Assembly (NCBI RefSeq): GCF_943192945.1
Contig: NZ_CALPCE010000004.1
Location: 181,958-245,957 of the forward strand
DNA: 64,000 bases
Source: Anaerocaecibacter muris
GTDB taxonomy: Bacteria > Bacillota > Clostridia > Christensenellales > Pumilibacteraceae
Direction: 5' to 3'
Part shown: positions 55,044 to 63,350 of the stretch, one piece after another
Position numbering within the stretch: position 1 is the first letter of the stretch
Layout of the letters: the number at the start of each line of letters is the position of its first letter
The notes under the pieces: generated by a model
The model's input: the letters and a program-made list of their open reading frames with translations, nothing else
Database searches by the model: none
What the model was told of the DNA's origin: nothing
Translations under genes and position numbers: made by a program

Positions 55044-55823
55044 ATGGAAAATCAAACGCCCGTATACGAGCTTGCCGCGGACAAAGCCAAACATTTATAC
55101 TTTTCTTACGACGAGCACAACGTCACGTTTCCGCACTATCACGACAGTATGGAAATTGTGATATGCGTAAAAGGCGAATTTCATGCGCGAATAAGCGGCG
55201 AGGAAAAGACAATCCGTGCGGGCGAGATAGCCGTGTCCGACAGTTATGACGTTCACAGCTATAAAAGCGGCGAAAATTCCGCGGTTTATGTCATTGTCAT
55301 TTCTCGGCAGTTTCTTGCCGAGTTTCGCAACTCGCACGGAAAAATGACGTTCCCGAAGTTTATTCAGCCGATGCACGGCGCGGACGAGATAATCGAGTTT
55401 GTAAGCATGGCGCACAAAAACAACGTGTGGCGCAACCCCTCTATAACGTTGGGCTTTGCTACATACCTTATCGGACTGATAGAAAACAACTGTGCGTGTA
55501 CAAGACCGCGTGAAAAACACAATAGCCGGTGCGTACAGATATTATCGTATATCGACGAGCATTTTTCGGAAAGCATAAGTCTCGCGTCCATATCCGCGCA
55601 TTTCGGATACGCGCCCAATTATTTTTCGGCGTTGTTCGGCAAGTATGTGGGCATGAGCTTGCACGACTATATAAACAGCGTGCGCATAAGCAAGTCGCAG
55701 ACGATAAATAACGGCGCGCTCAAAATTACCGAGGTCGCGGCGCAATGCGGGTTCGAGAGTTTAAACACGTATTACAGAGCTTTAAAGAAATTCGGCAGTA
55801 TAGTGAAATCAAGCGGGGATTGA
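55044..55823 (+). CDS. AraC family transcriptional regulator with cupin sensor
   Basis: A 259-residue protein. The N-terminal cupin-type domain (PHYHDSMEIVICVKGEFHARISG) probably binds a sugar or small ligand. A C-terminal pair of helix-turn-helices follows (SISLASISAHFGYAPNYFSALFGKYVG and KITEVAAQCGFESLNTYYRALKKFG). ATG 55044 is chosen because the promoter ends just before it; a longer reading from 54960 would start upstream of the promoter. No ribosome binding site is possible if transcription starts there, suggesting a leaderless mRNA. The next genes, an isomerase and a dehydrogenase, may be its targets. Confidence 0.85.
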   Translation: MENQTPVYELAADKAKHLYFSYDEHNVTFPHYHDSMEIVICVKGEFHARISGEEKTIRAGEIAVSDSYDVHSYKSGENSAVYVIVISRQFLAEFRNSHGKMTFPKFIQPMHGADEIIEFVSMAHKNNVWRNPSITLGFATYLIGLIENNCACTRPREKHNSRCVQILSYIDEHFSESISLASISAHFGYAPNYFSALFGKYVGMSLHDYINSVRISKSQTINNGALKITEVAAQCGFESLNTYYRALKKFGSIVKSSGD

Positions 55824-55884
55824 GTCGAGTGCAAACAATTCGCGCGCGACGGTCAATATATTAAGTTATGACATATTGTTATGG

Positions 55885-55915
55885 AAAAACGGGTAGACGC
55901 AGGCTATCCGTTTTT
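55885..55915. terminator. bidirectional terminator-like hairpin after the AraC gene
   Basis: AAAAACGGGTAG pairs with CTATCCGTTTTT around a seven-base loop (one G-U), with T runs on the downstream arm. Confidence 0.75.
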
Positions 55916-55936
55916 GTTATCATGCGTATATCAAGT

Positions 55937-55958
55937 ACGCCGCAGGACATTGCGGCGT
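55937..55958 (+). promoter_or_regulatory. hairpin in the leader of the isomerase gene
   Basis: Perfect 7 bp stem ACGCCGC/GCGGCGT with an eight-base loop, ending three bases before the GGAGG site of the isomerase gene. It could affect translation or mark an operator; no evidence decides. Confidence 0.4.
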
Positions 55959-55972
55959 AATCGGAGGTAAAA

Positions 55973-56815
55973 ATGAAAATAGGAGCAATAGCGGACAGTT
56001 TCCGCAAACCGCTTTGCGAGGCTATCAAGCAAATATCGGCGTTAAAGTTGAGCGGCGTGCAAATGTACGCGGACAATGCTAACTTGAACATAGGCATGAC
56101 GGCGACGCAGATTAAAGAAATAGGCAAGATGATCGACGGCGAGGGTATAAAAGTTTCGGCGTTGTGCGGCGACATCGGTTGCGATATGTATTACACCAAA
56201 GATCGCGCGGCGATAGACAAAGAAAAGCGCATTATGGAGATAGCCCAAGAACTGGGCACTAATATCGTCACCACGCATATAGGCGTTGTGCCGAACGACC
56301 GTAATTGCCGTCAGTATGAAAGCATGCACGAGGTGTGCCGAGAACTCGCCGAGTTCGCCGATTCGGTGAACGGACATTTTGCGGTAGAAACGGGACCGGA
56401 AAAAGCGGATCTGCTCAAAGAGTTTTTGGACGGGCTTAACAGTACGGGCGTTTCGGTCAATCTCGACCCCGCCAACCTTGTGATGTGCGCGGGCGACGAC
56501 CCCGTAAAAGCGGTGCACACTCTTAAAGATTATATTGTGCATACGCACGCAAAAGACGGAATACAGCTTAAACAGGTGGATACTCGCACGCTGTATTGCG
56601 CGCGTTATTACGACTTGCCGCAGGGCGACTGGAAAAGCAGTATTGCGGAAAAGCCGCTCGGTAAGGGCAATGTTGACTGGGATAATTATTTAAAAGCGTT
56701 AAAGGATATAGGATACACCGGTTATCTTGTTATCGAACGCGAGTGCGGCGACACCCCCGCAAAGGATATATCGGCGGCGGCAGACTTTTTAAGAGAACAA
56801 CTATCCAAACTATAA
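55973..56815 (+). CDS. sugar phosphate isomerase/epimerase (xylose isomerase-like TIM barrel)
   Basis: A 280-residue TIM-barrel protein of the AP endonuclease 2/xylose isomerase-like superfamily. Barrel strands with likely metal ligands are seen: VTTHIGVV, FAVETGPE, VNLDPANLVM, HTHAKDG and LVIERECGD. Such enzymes act on keto sugars or inositol derivatives, often together with Gfo/Idh/MocA dehydrogenases, exactly as here (next gene 11 bases on). Strong GGAGG site. Substrate unknown. Confidence 0.88.
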   Translation: MKIGAIADSFRKPLCEAIKQISALKLSGVQMYADNANLNIGMTATQIKEIGKMIDGEGIKVSALCGDIGCDMYYTKDRAAIDKEKRIMEIAQELGTNIVTTHIGVVPNDRNCRQYESMHEVCRELAEFADSVNGHFAVETGPEKADLLKEFLDGLNSTGVSVNLDPANLVMCAGDDPVKAVHTLKDYIVHTHAKDGIQLKQVDTRTLYCARYYDLPQGDWKSSIAEKPLGKGNVDWDNYLKALKDIGYTGYLVIERECGDTPAKDISAAADFLREQLSKL

Positions 56816-56826
56816 AGAGGCATAAT

Positions 56827-57897
56827 ATGAAAAAACTTAAAGTTGCGATTATAGGCGTCGGCGGAATATCCGGCGTGCACATTGACGGCTATCTGTCCGA
56901 CCCGCGTTGCGAACTGTACGCATTTTGCGACATCAACGAGAAAACGTTAAAAGCAAAAGGCGAAAAATACGGCATAACAAGACTTTATACCGATTACAAT
57001 CAAATGTTTAAAGCCTGTCCCGAAATAGACGTTGTCAGCGTTTGCACTTGGAACAACGCGCACGTTCCCGCGGGGCTTGCGGCTGTGGAAAACGGTTGCC
57101 ACGTGTTTTGCGAAAAGCCCATGGCTATGTCGGCGGAGGAAGCCGAAAAATTAAAACTCGCCGCGGAAAAGAAAAACGTAAAGCTCGCGTTGGGCTTTGT
57201 CCGGCGGTTCGGCAAGGACGCTGTGCTCGCAAGGGAGTTGGTCGAAAACGGCATGCTGGGCGATATATACTATGCAAAGGCGGAGTATTTGCGGCGCAAC
57301 GGCAATCCGCGCGGCTGGTTTTCGGATAAAAAACTGTCGGGCGGCGGACCTATGATAGACCTCGGCGTTCACGTTATCGATTTGGTAAGGTACATAGCGG
57401 GCAATCCTCTGCCCGTTGCGGTGTACGGCGCGACGTTTGTCAAATTGGGCGACAGACATCAGCTTCACGATAAGCCCAATTACTTGCTTTCGGATGAAGC
57501 GGACGAGCGCGGTAGCGGCGTTTGCGACGTCGAGGACTTGGCAACGGCGACAATTCGTTTCGATAACGGAATGATTTTAAACGTGGAAACGAGTTACAGC
57601 CTCAATATCGGCGAGGAGAGCCGCCGCGTTCAAGTCTTGGGCGATAAGGGCGGAATTACGATTAACCCCGACCTTGTTTATCACGGCGAAGTTTTAAACC
57701 GTCTTGCCGACATAACGTTCGCAACCCCGACGCGCTTTGCGGGCACGGAATATTCCGACGAAATACACGCCTTTATATCGGCGGTAGAAGGCAAAGCGCA
57801 AATCAAAGCGACCGCCGCCGACGGCGTATGGTTGATGAAAATCCTCGACGCGATATACGAATCCGCGAGAACTCAAAGCGAAGTCAAAATAAAATAA
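56827..57897 (+). CDS. Gfo/Idh/MocA family NAD(P)-dependent oxidoreductase
   Basis: A 356-residue dehydrogenase. The Rossmann start VAIIGVGGISGVHIDGY is followed by the conserved EKPMAMSAEEAE and the catalytic-region lysine in HVFCEKP. The C-terminal alpha/beta domain includes GGGPMIDLGVHVIDLVRY. The family oxidises sugars or inositols. The ATG at 56827 follows GAGG. It probably forms one pathway with the isomerase upstream under the AraC-type regulator. Confidence 0.92.
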   Translation: MKKLKVAIIGVGGISGVHIDGYLSDPRCELYAFCDINEKTLKAKGEKYGITRLYTDYNQMFKACPEIDVVSVCTWNNAHVPAGLAAVENGCHVFCEKPMAMSAEEAEKLKLAAEKKNVKLALGFVRRFGKDAVLARELVENGMLGDIYYAKAEYLRRNGNPRGWFSDKKLSGGGPMIDLGVHVIDLVRYIAGNPLPVAVYGATFVKLGDRHQLHDKPNYLLSDEADERGSGVCDVEDLATATIRFDNGMILNVETSYSLNIGEESRRVQVLGDKGGITINPDLVYHGEVLNRLADITFATPTRFAGTEYSDEIHAFISAVEGKAQIKATAADGVWLMKILDAIYESARTQSEVKIK

Positions 57898-57958
57898 GCA
57901 TTAAATACAAACACGGCAATAATAACACTATAATCTAACGTTAGCGCGATTGCGCAAA

Positions 57959-57992
57959 AAAAGTCAAGCGATAAATATTGCTTGACTTTTAC
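57959..57992 (+). terminator. terminator after the dehydrogenase gene
   Basis: AAAAGTCAAGC/GCTTGACTTTT stem with a ten-base loop; the A-rich start and T-rich end make it usable from both sides, i.e. also for ribU transcription. Confidence 0.85.
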
Positions 57993-58054
57993 GTTCTGAA
58001 AGTGACGAGATTAGCGCAGTGGATTGCTACCGGGGGTTTGCCTAAAATAGACTG

Positions 58055-58852
58055 TTAAAACACGAAGTAGCGCAAAAGTGCGAACAGCGTTAAAAGCAGT
58101 ATTACGGCAACGCCGACGGAAATCGCGACGATATTCACTTTGGTTGCGGTTTTTTCGTCGCCGTTCTGCTTGCCGTAAATTTTGTGATTGACGCCGTTTA
58201 TAAGGCGGGAAATGCGTTTGTAAATGGGCAACGTTACGAGTATTGCGACAAGACAGCGCAATAGATTGAACGGCAGGACGGACGCCCAAAGATAAAAATT
58301 ATAAAACGTTTCTTGCGTGCAGCTCGGGAACAGCGGGGTCATCATGCCGATAAGCGGCGCCCAGTTCCCGCCGAAAAAGAATTCGATGTAGAACGGCACG
58401 AGCACGAGCCAGTTAAACAGTATCGCGACCGTTACTTCCGTCACCGTGCCGATAGCCATGGCGACGAGCGCGCCTTTGAACGAGCGGTGTTTGCTGTATA
58501 TAAGCCCTGCGGTCACGGCGAATGCGCACGACGTTACGAGGTCGGACAGCTCGCCGACAAACATTGTCGAAGTGCCTTTTACGACCAGCTTTAACAGTAT
58601 TTCCACTACCGTTATTATCGCGCCCGCGGCGGGTCCGAGCGTGAACGAGCCGATTAGAATGGGAATATCCGACAGCTTGAATTCGAGAAAGCTCGGAAAC
58701 GCGAACGGCATGGAAAAGTTGAGTATGTACAGTACGCCCGCGAGCGTTGCGAACATCGCTATAAACGCGACGCGCGTCGAGCTGAAATAGTTGCCGCCCG
58801 CGTGCGACTGCGATTGCGCGGGAGCGGCGGCGGTGGGTTGATTGTTGTCCAT
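58055..58852 (-). CDS. ribU: riboflavin ECF transporter substrate-binding subunit RibU-like
   Basis: A 265-residue membrane protein with about six helices. The family segment FLEFKLSDIPILIGSFTLGPAAG is followed by a conserved TSTMFVGELSDLVTSC loop. As an ECF S-component it captures riboflavin and works with a separate energising module. The start ATG at 58852 follows AAAGGAG. Identification rests on sequence and, strongly, on the FMN riboswitch upstream. The N-terminus carries a short Ala/Gln-rich stretch. Confidence 0.92.
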   Translation of the reverse strand: MDNNQPTAAAPAQSQSHAGGNYFSSTRVAFIAMFATLAGVLYILNFSMPFAFPSFLEFKLSDIPILIGSFTLGPAAGAIITVVEILLKLVVKGTSTMFVGELSDLVTSCAFAVTAGLIYSKHRSFKGALVAMAIGTVTEVTVAILFNWLVLVPFYIEFFFGGNWAPLIGMMTPLFPSCTQETFYNFYLWASVLPFNLLRCLVAILVTLPIYKRISRLINGVNHKIYGKQNGDEKTATKVNIVAISVGVAVILLLTLFALLRYFVF

Positions 58853-58897
58853 GGAAAAAACTCCTTTAAATTTATTTTTAAAGTCGTTCTCCGAAAA

Positions 58898-58922
58898 CAA
58901 AACGCCCCGAACAATCGGGGCG
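58898..58922 (-). terminator. riboswitch-controlled terminator
   Basis: On the minus strand CGCCCCGA/TCGGGGCG followed by TTTTGTTTT, between the FMN aptamer and ribU. It is the expected expression platform: FMN binding favours termination. Confidence 0.85.
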
Positions 58923-58942
58923 AAAATTACGATAAACGTAGA

Positions 58943-59126
58943 ATTTCTTTTAACATCCGGACTATACCGTCGGTACGGGAATTTCACCCGTTCGGGGTTT
59001 ACCGCAAGCGCGCAATCGTTCCTAAATTCGGATAACGTTTGCCGTGACGCGCCGTATTCCGCGCCGCTTGTGTCAACCTTCGCAGACTTTTACTGCCGGT
59101 GGGGAATCGCACCCCGCCCCAAAGAA
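58943..59126 (-). ncRNA. FMN riboswitch (RFN element)
   Basis: The minus-strand sequence shows the conserved RFN blocks in order: GGGGCGGGGTGCGATTCCCC, ACCGGCAGT, GTCTGCGA, a variable arm, GGGTGAAATTCCCGT, and ACCGACGGTATAGTCCGGAT. It senses FMN and controls the riboflavin transporter gene downstream through the terminator at 58898-58922. Confidence 0.96.
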
Positions 59127-59145
59127 AGACTTTAAATACTTATTC

Positions 59146-59174
59146 AGTATATAACCGTCCGCGCCGCATGTCAA
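59146..59174 (-). promoter_or_regulatory. promoter of the FMN riboswitch-ribU unit
   Basis: Minus-strand TTGACA (59174-59169) and TATACT (59151-59146), 17 bp spacer, about 20 bases before the aptamer. Confidence 0.8.
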
Positions 59175-59287
59175 GCGATTGCGCAAAAAAATCGCAATTA
59201 AATATCGAATAAAATTTACGCGCAATCTGTTTATTTTGCGGACTTATGCGGCGGCTATTGCCGCGGCAAAAAATTATGCCGAGCGGC

Positions 59288-60361
59288 TTAAAACATAAGC
59301 GTGTCGCGCAGGTCGCCGAGGTACCAGCTCGGACCGTCGAGCGCGATTCTGTCGAACTTGGTTTTCAGCTTGTCGGTAATTTTAAGGATATAGCAGTACG
59401 GCAAAACGTCGTAATAGTAATTGGGGTTTTCCTCGACAAGCGTGTTTATTCTGTCCGCTTCCGCGTCGATAAGAAAAGTTTTAAACGCGTCGATACGCCC
59501 GTAGAGTTCGATGTGCTTGTCGTCGCGTATATCAATTCTGTCGGCAAGCAAGATTATAGTCACAGCCGAACAAATGACTACAACGGCGAGCGTCACGGCG
59601 TAATGCCATGGAATAAGCGCGAGTACGACGCACAGCGGCGCGCCGCCCCACACGGCGAAAAACGGAACTTTGATTGCGGTAATCATGCCGGATTCGTTGG
59701 GTATGAAGCGGAACGCAATCATTCCGATAATAGGGAACAGCATGACGCCAAAAATTCCGCCGCCGTTCGACGCAACGCCGATAGTCAACGTCGATATGAC
59801 GGCGGACAGAAAAGCGAGTAAAAACGCCGCTATCGACAGTTTTTTGGACGTTTTCGACTTGACGGTCAGCGCGTTGGTCTTGCACGAATTGATAAACTCT
59901 TTATTGCGATCGAGATATACACTTCGCGCCGCGAGCGTATAAAAAACGTCGCCCTCCGAAAAGATCGCGTCGAACAGAGTTTTTTCCGCTTCAAAGTCGA
60001 TGTCTTTGAGCTTGCCTATTTCGTCGATTTTAAGTTCGAAATATCGGCTGTCCCTGTCGGCATTTTGTTTTATGTCGCGCAGTTTGGTAAGTTTAAGCCC
60101 GCGCTTGCAGTCTTCTTCTATGGTGATGAATCCGCAGTCCGCCCAGTACAGCATTAACGGGTTTAACAGAGCGTGCGTGTTCGCGCGGAATCCGTAATAT
60201 TCTATTAGCACGTCAATGGGCGAAAAGCCGCGCGGCGGGTAGTATTCTATCGGTTTTAAGGCGCGGCGCAGTTTTATTTTGCCCGCGATAATCGCGCCGA
60301 TCGGAAAGACGATCGTCGCAAAGGCGAGCAGTGCGCAAATTACGTAAGCGGCAATATTCAT
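59288..60361 (-). CDS. DUF2207-like membrane protein, second copy
   Basis: A 357-residue protein. An N-terminal membrane segment comes first, then a cytosolic block with PPRGFSPIDVLIEYYGF and LNPLMLYWADCGFITIEED, matching the DUF2207 C-terminal pattern. Two more paired hydrophobic regions (about residues 180-225 and 240-280) and a C-terminal YVLPYCYIL-like segment ending PSWYLGDL follow. It is a paralogue of the upstream gene, whose stop overlaps its ATG (TAATG). The role is unknown; DUF2207 proteins are uncharacterised. Confidence 0.7.
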   Translation of the reverse strand: MNIAAYVICALLAFATIVFPIGAIIAGKIKLRRALKPIEYYPPRGFSPIDVLIEYYGFRANTHALLNPLMLYWADCGFITIEEDCKRGLKLTKLRDIKQNADRDSRYFELKIDEIGKLKDIDFEAEKTLFDAIFSEGDVFYTLAARSVYLDRNKEFINSCKTNALTVKSKTSKKLSIAAFLLAFLSAVISTLTIGVASNGGGIFGVMLFPIIGMIAFRFIPNESGMITAIKVPFFAVWGGAPLCVVLALIPWHYAVTLAVVVICSAVTIILLADRIDIRDDKHIELYGRIDAFKTFLIDAEADRINTLVEENPNYYYDVLPYCYILKITDKLKTKFDRIALDGPSWYLGDLRDTLMF

Positions 60362-61428
60362 TACAGCAACACCCCCTTTTTGCCCGTTTCGTTGACGTAC
60401 CAATCGGGCAAGGGCTGTTCGCCGAACTTGTGCGCGACAAGCCGTTTAATGCGGAACGCGTACAGTAAAGGCAACGCCGCGTAATAATCGAGCGAGCGCA
60501 GTTCGGCGGCGGGCGCAAACAGTAAAAATCTGCGATAGTTGACAAGGTCGGAATAGTCGGATAGGTTGTTCTTTTCGCGGTAGTCCACAAACCGAACCAA
60601 GAACAGCGGACCGACGTACAAAAGCGCGATTGCGGTAACAGACAAGCCGAGCGGGTCGTGCGTCCACGAAATTCCCGCGCACATGGCGACGGTCGAGCCC
60701 GCAAGCCACCCGCCGCACCAGATTGTTTTAAAAACGATAGGCATTTCTTTAACGAACATCAGCACCGCAAGACCGATACATGCAAACCCCACGCCCACAA
60801 TGCCTATAAAGTTTTCGGGCGCGGCAATCACTTTGTAAACCTGCGCCAACAGCGCGGCAAAAATACACAGCGCAATCGTCACGATTTTCAGCGTGTAATG
60901 CTTGGCGGAATACACGCCCTCGTCCTCGCGCACGGCGTAGTCGCGCATGAGGCTCGCGTCGTCTTTTGTAAAAATGGCGCGGTTTAGATTAACGGGTTTG
61001 CCGTTGCGCGTGCGTTTTATTAAAAGTTGAAACAGGGCGTTTTCGCGCACGTAAGTTCCGCGGTCGAAAAACAGCGCGTCGTCGCTGTCGTGTTTGGGCA
61101 TGTCTTTGAGTTTGATTATGCGCACGGTGTTGCGGCTCAACTGCTTTACTTTGATATACCCGCGTTCGCCCCAGTACGCAATTAGCGCGCGGGTAAGGCG
61201 TTGCGGATAGGTTTTGCCTATAAATATGCGCTTGACGTCGAGCGGCGAAAACCCGTCGGGCATGCTTGTAACCTTTTCGCGCTTGACGTTGCGCTTTGCG
61301 CGCAGACCGAATATCAAAACGAACGCGAAAATTACGGCGATAATACCGTACACCGCCGCGACAAACGCATAGTACAGCGCGGGGGAGAAAGTCGATTGAC
61401 CGCATAAAAACGACAGAGCGAAACTCAA
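60361..61428 (-). CDS. DUF2207-like membrane protein, first copy
   Basis: A 355-residue protein resembling the next gene. An N-terminal membrane helix precedes MPDGFSPLDVKRIFIGK and TRALIAYWGERGYIKVKQ, followed by central helices and a C-terminal end AALPLLYAFRIKRLVA...LPDWYVNET. The start is taken as TTG at 61428 because AAAGGAG lies ten bases upstream and the resulting N-terminus matches its paralogue; ATG at 61461 is the alternative. The two genes form a translationally coupled pair. Function unknown. Confidence 0.7.
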   Translation of the reverse strand: MSFALSFLCGQSTFSPALYYAFVAAVYGIIAVIFAFVLIFGLRAKRNVKREKVTSMPDGFSPLDVKRIFIGKTYPQRLTRALIAYWGERGYIKVKQLSRNTVRIIKLKDMPKHDSDDALFFDRGTYVRENALFQLLIKRTRNGKPVNLNRAIFTKDDASLMRDYAVREDEGVYSAKHYTLKIVTIALCIFAALLAQVYKVIAAPENFIGIVGVGFACIGLAVLMFVKEMPIVFKTIWCGGWLAGSTVAMCAGISWTHDPLGLSVTAIALLYVGPLFLVRFVDYREKNNLSDYSDLVNYRRFLLFAPAAELRSLDYYAALPLLYAFRIKRLVAHKFGEQPLPDWYVNETGKKGVLL

Positions 61429-61537
61429 AACGCGATAACTCCTTTGCGGACATTTTATCATAACTCGGCATAAAGTTGCAACCGTTCCGCCGCGTTGCGC
61501 GCGTATTTTATAAAGAAATACACGACATACTATAAAT

Positions 61538-62554
61538 ATGTTATTCATAGACAGAAACGGAGAGGCGGCGGGCGCGGTGCTGGGCGCGCTTTCGCGCGCC
61601 GATTACGCGACGCGGTTGGAGGACGAACTGTCAGCCGTTTACGGAAAAAGCGTTGCGGCGACGGCGTCCGCGGACGCGGCGTTACATACTGCGTTAAAGC
61701 TGTGCGGCGTGGACAGCGGCGACTACGTGTTTGTTCCGACGTTCACGTTTTATTCTTACATCGCGACGGTCGTGTATGCGGGCGCGGTGCCCGTGTTTTT
61801 GGACTGCGACCCCAATACGCGTTGCGTGTCCGCGGCGGCGTTGGAAACGGCGCTCGTTTGGTCGGAACTTCAAGGCAAGCCGCCCCGCGCCGTCGTTGTA
61901 GATAACGCGTTCGGATCAATCGCGGACTTCGACGTGATCGCGCCGCTGTGCAAGGCGTGGAGCGCGCCGCTTATAGAGCTGTGTTGCGACGCGGTCGGCG
62001 GCGAGTACAAGGGCAGACCGTGCGGCGGCAACGGCGACTACGGCGTTATATGTTGCGACAAGCGCCTTACGGGCGGCGGCGGCGCGATAGTTTGCGGCGA
62101 GGATCGCCCCGCGGCGTGGGAGTTTTCGCGCGTCAAGTACACTTCGCACGAAAACCACGACTACCGTATAAACAACTTCGACGCGGCGTTGTGGTTGCAA
62201 CAACGTTCGGTGTCCGATAAACTGACGGCGCGCGCGCGCAAAAACCTCGACGCGCTTGCGGCAAACCTCGACTGCGTCGCCCCGCCGACCGAGGGCGACG
62301 CGGCGACTTACGCGCTGACCAAGGCGGCGGGCAAGATAGCGGAATTGCGCGCGGCGGGATATTCGATCAAAAAACCTCCGCTTGTCCACGCCCTGCCGCA
62401 GTATGCCGACTGTCACTATTTCGAGCACGAACCGCACTATTCGGCGTGTCGCGCGTTCGACGATTACTGTCTTATAAGCGCCGACATGCCCGCGCTTTCG
62501 CGGATGAAGCTGATCCGCATGCTCAAAACGGCGTGCGCGGCGCAACATAATTGA
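61538..62554 (+). CDS. DegT/DnrJ/EryC1/StrS family PLP enzyme
   Basis: A 338-residue aminotransferase-fold protein. Family features are VPTFTFYSYIATVVYAGAVPVFLDCDPNT (residues 66-94), D151 in the ELCCDAVGGEYKGRPCG region, and the candidate PLP lysine K175 in CCDKRLTGGGG. It is a little shorter than typical (about 370), and there are no nucleotide-sugar genes beside it, so the natural substrate is unclear. The ATG has no clear ribosome binding site. The promoter of nrdG overlaps its last codons. Confidence 0.85.
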   Translation: MLFIDRNGEAAGAVLGALSRADYATRLEDELSAVYGKSVAATASADAALHTALKLCGVDSGDYVFVPTFTFYSYIATVVYAGAVPVFLDCDPNTRCVSAAALETALVWSELQGKPPRAVVVDNAFGSIADFDVIAPLCKAWSAPLIELCCDAVGGEYKGRPCGGNGDYGVICCDKRLTGGGGAIVCGEDRPAAWEFSRVKYTSHENHDYRINNFDAALWLQQRSVSDKLTARARKNLDALAANLDCVAPPTEGDAATYALTKAAGKIAELRAAGYSIKKPPLVHALPQYADCHYFEHEPHYSACRAFDDYCLISADMPALSRMKLIRMLKTACAAQHN

Positions 62555-62579
62555 CAAACCCGATATAATTTAGTATAAT
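62551..62579 (+). promoter_or_regulatory. promoter of the nrdG-like gene
   Basis: TTGACA at 62551-62556 and TATAAT at 62574-62579, 17 bp spacer, full consensus. The -35 box contains the TGA stop codon of the preceding gene. Confidence 0.85.
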
Positions 62580-62609
62580 CAATCCACAAACATATAAAGG
62601 CGAAATACT

Positions 62610-63314
62610 GTGGATAAATACATAAAGATAAGCGGCATACAAAAACTTACGCTGTTGGACTTCCCCGAACACACGGCGTGCACGCTGTTCGTGCCCAACT
62701 GCAATTTTCGCTGTCCGTTCTGCCACAACAGCGAACTGTTGCTCGACAACGTCGAGTTTTACGACGAGGCGGAAATTTTTGCGTTTTTAAAAAAGCGCGC
62801 GGGCGTGCTGGAAGGCGTGTGCATTACAGGCGGCGAACCGACTATTTATACCGACCTCGATAGGTTTATCGCGGACGTCAAGCGGCTCGGCTATCTTGTC
62901 AAGCTGGACACAAACGGGTTTTTGCCCGACAGACTAAACGCGCTTATCGCCGACGGGCTTTTGGACTATATCGCCATGGATATAAAAAACTCGCCCGAAC
63001 GTTATGCCGAAACGGTCGGACTGCCTTACGACAGGTTTGACGTTACGCCGATAGAAAGATCGATAGACATAATTATGAAGTCGGGCGTGTCTTACGAATT
63101 CCGCACGACCGTCGTAACGGAGCTGTTTGACGAAACGAGCATAGCGGGCGCGGCAAAAATGATAGCGGGCGCGGACAAATACTTTTTGCAAAGTTTCGTC
63201 ATGCGCGACACCGTGCCGTCAAAACGGCTCACGCCGCCGCAACGCGTTGTTATGTCGCGTTACCTCGATATAGTCCGTCGGTACGTTCCGACAGCGAGTA
63301 TTCGCGGCGAATAG
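62610..63314 (+). CDS. nrdG: anaerobic ribonucleotide reductase activating protein (NrdG-type radical SAM)
   Basis: A 234-residue radical SAM enzyme. The cluster cysteines are C31, C35 and C38 (PNCNFRCPFCHN); the SAM-region GGEPT follows. The opening KISGIQKLTLLDFPEHTACTLFVPNC is characteristic of the activase family that makes the glycyl radical on NrdD. The start is GTG at 62610 behind AAAGG. No nrdD is in the window, so a role in activating another glycyl radical enzyme remains possible. Confidence 0.88.
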   Translation: MDKYIKISGIQKLTLLDFPEHTACTLFVPNCNFRCPFCHNSELLLDNVEFYDEAEIFAFLKKRAGVLEGVCITGGEPTIYTDLDRFIADVKRLGYLVKLDTNGFLPDRLNALIADGLLDYIAMDIKNSPERYAETVGLPYDRFDVTPIERSIDIIMKSGVSYEFRTTVVTELFDETSIAGAAKMIAGADKYFLQSFVMRDTVPSKRLTPPQRVVMSRYLDIVRRYVPTASIRGE

Positions 63315-63350
63315 TCGGCGGTGGGCGTAACGTCGCAAAAGGAGGGCACT

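Noticed and set aside
58000..58046. tRNA-like fragment (TAGCGCAGTGGATTGCTAC followed by CGGGGGTTTGCC)
   Set aside because: Only a D-arm-like piece can be drawn; no anticodon arm, T arm or acceptor pairing is present.
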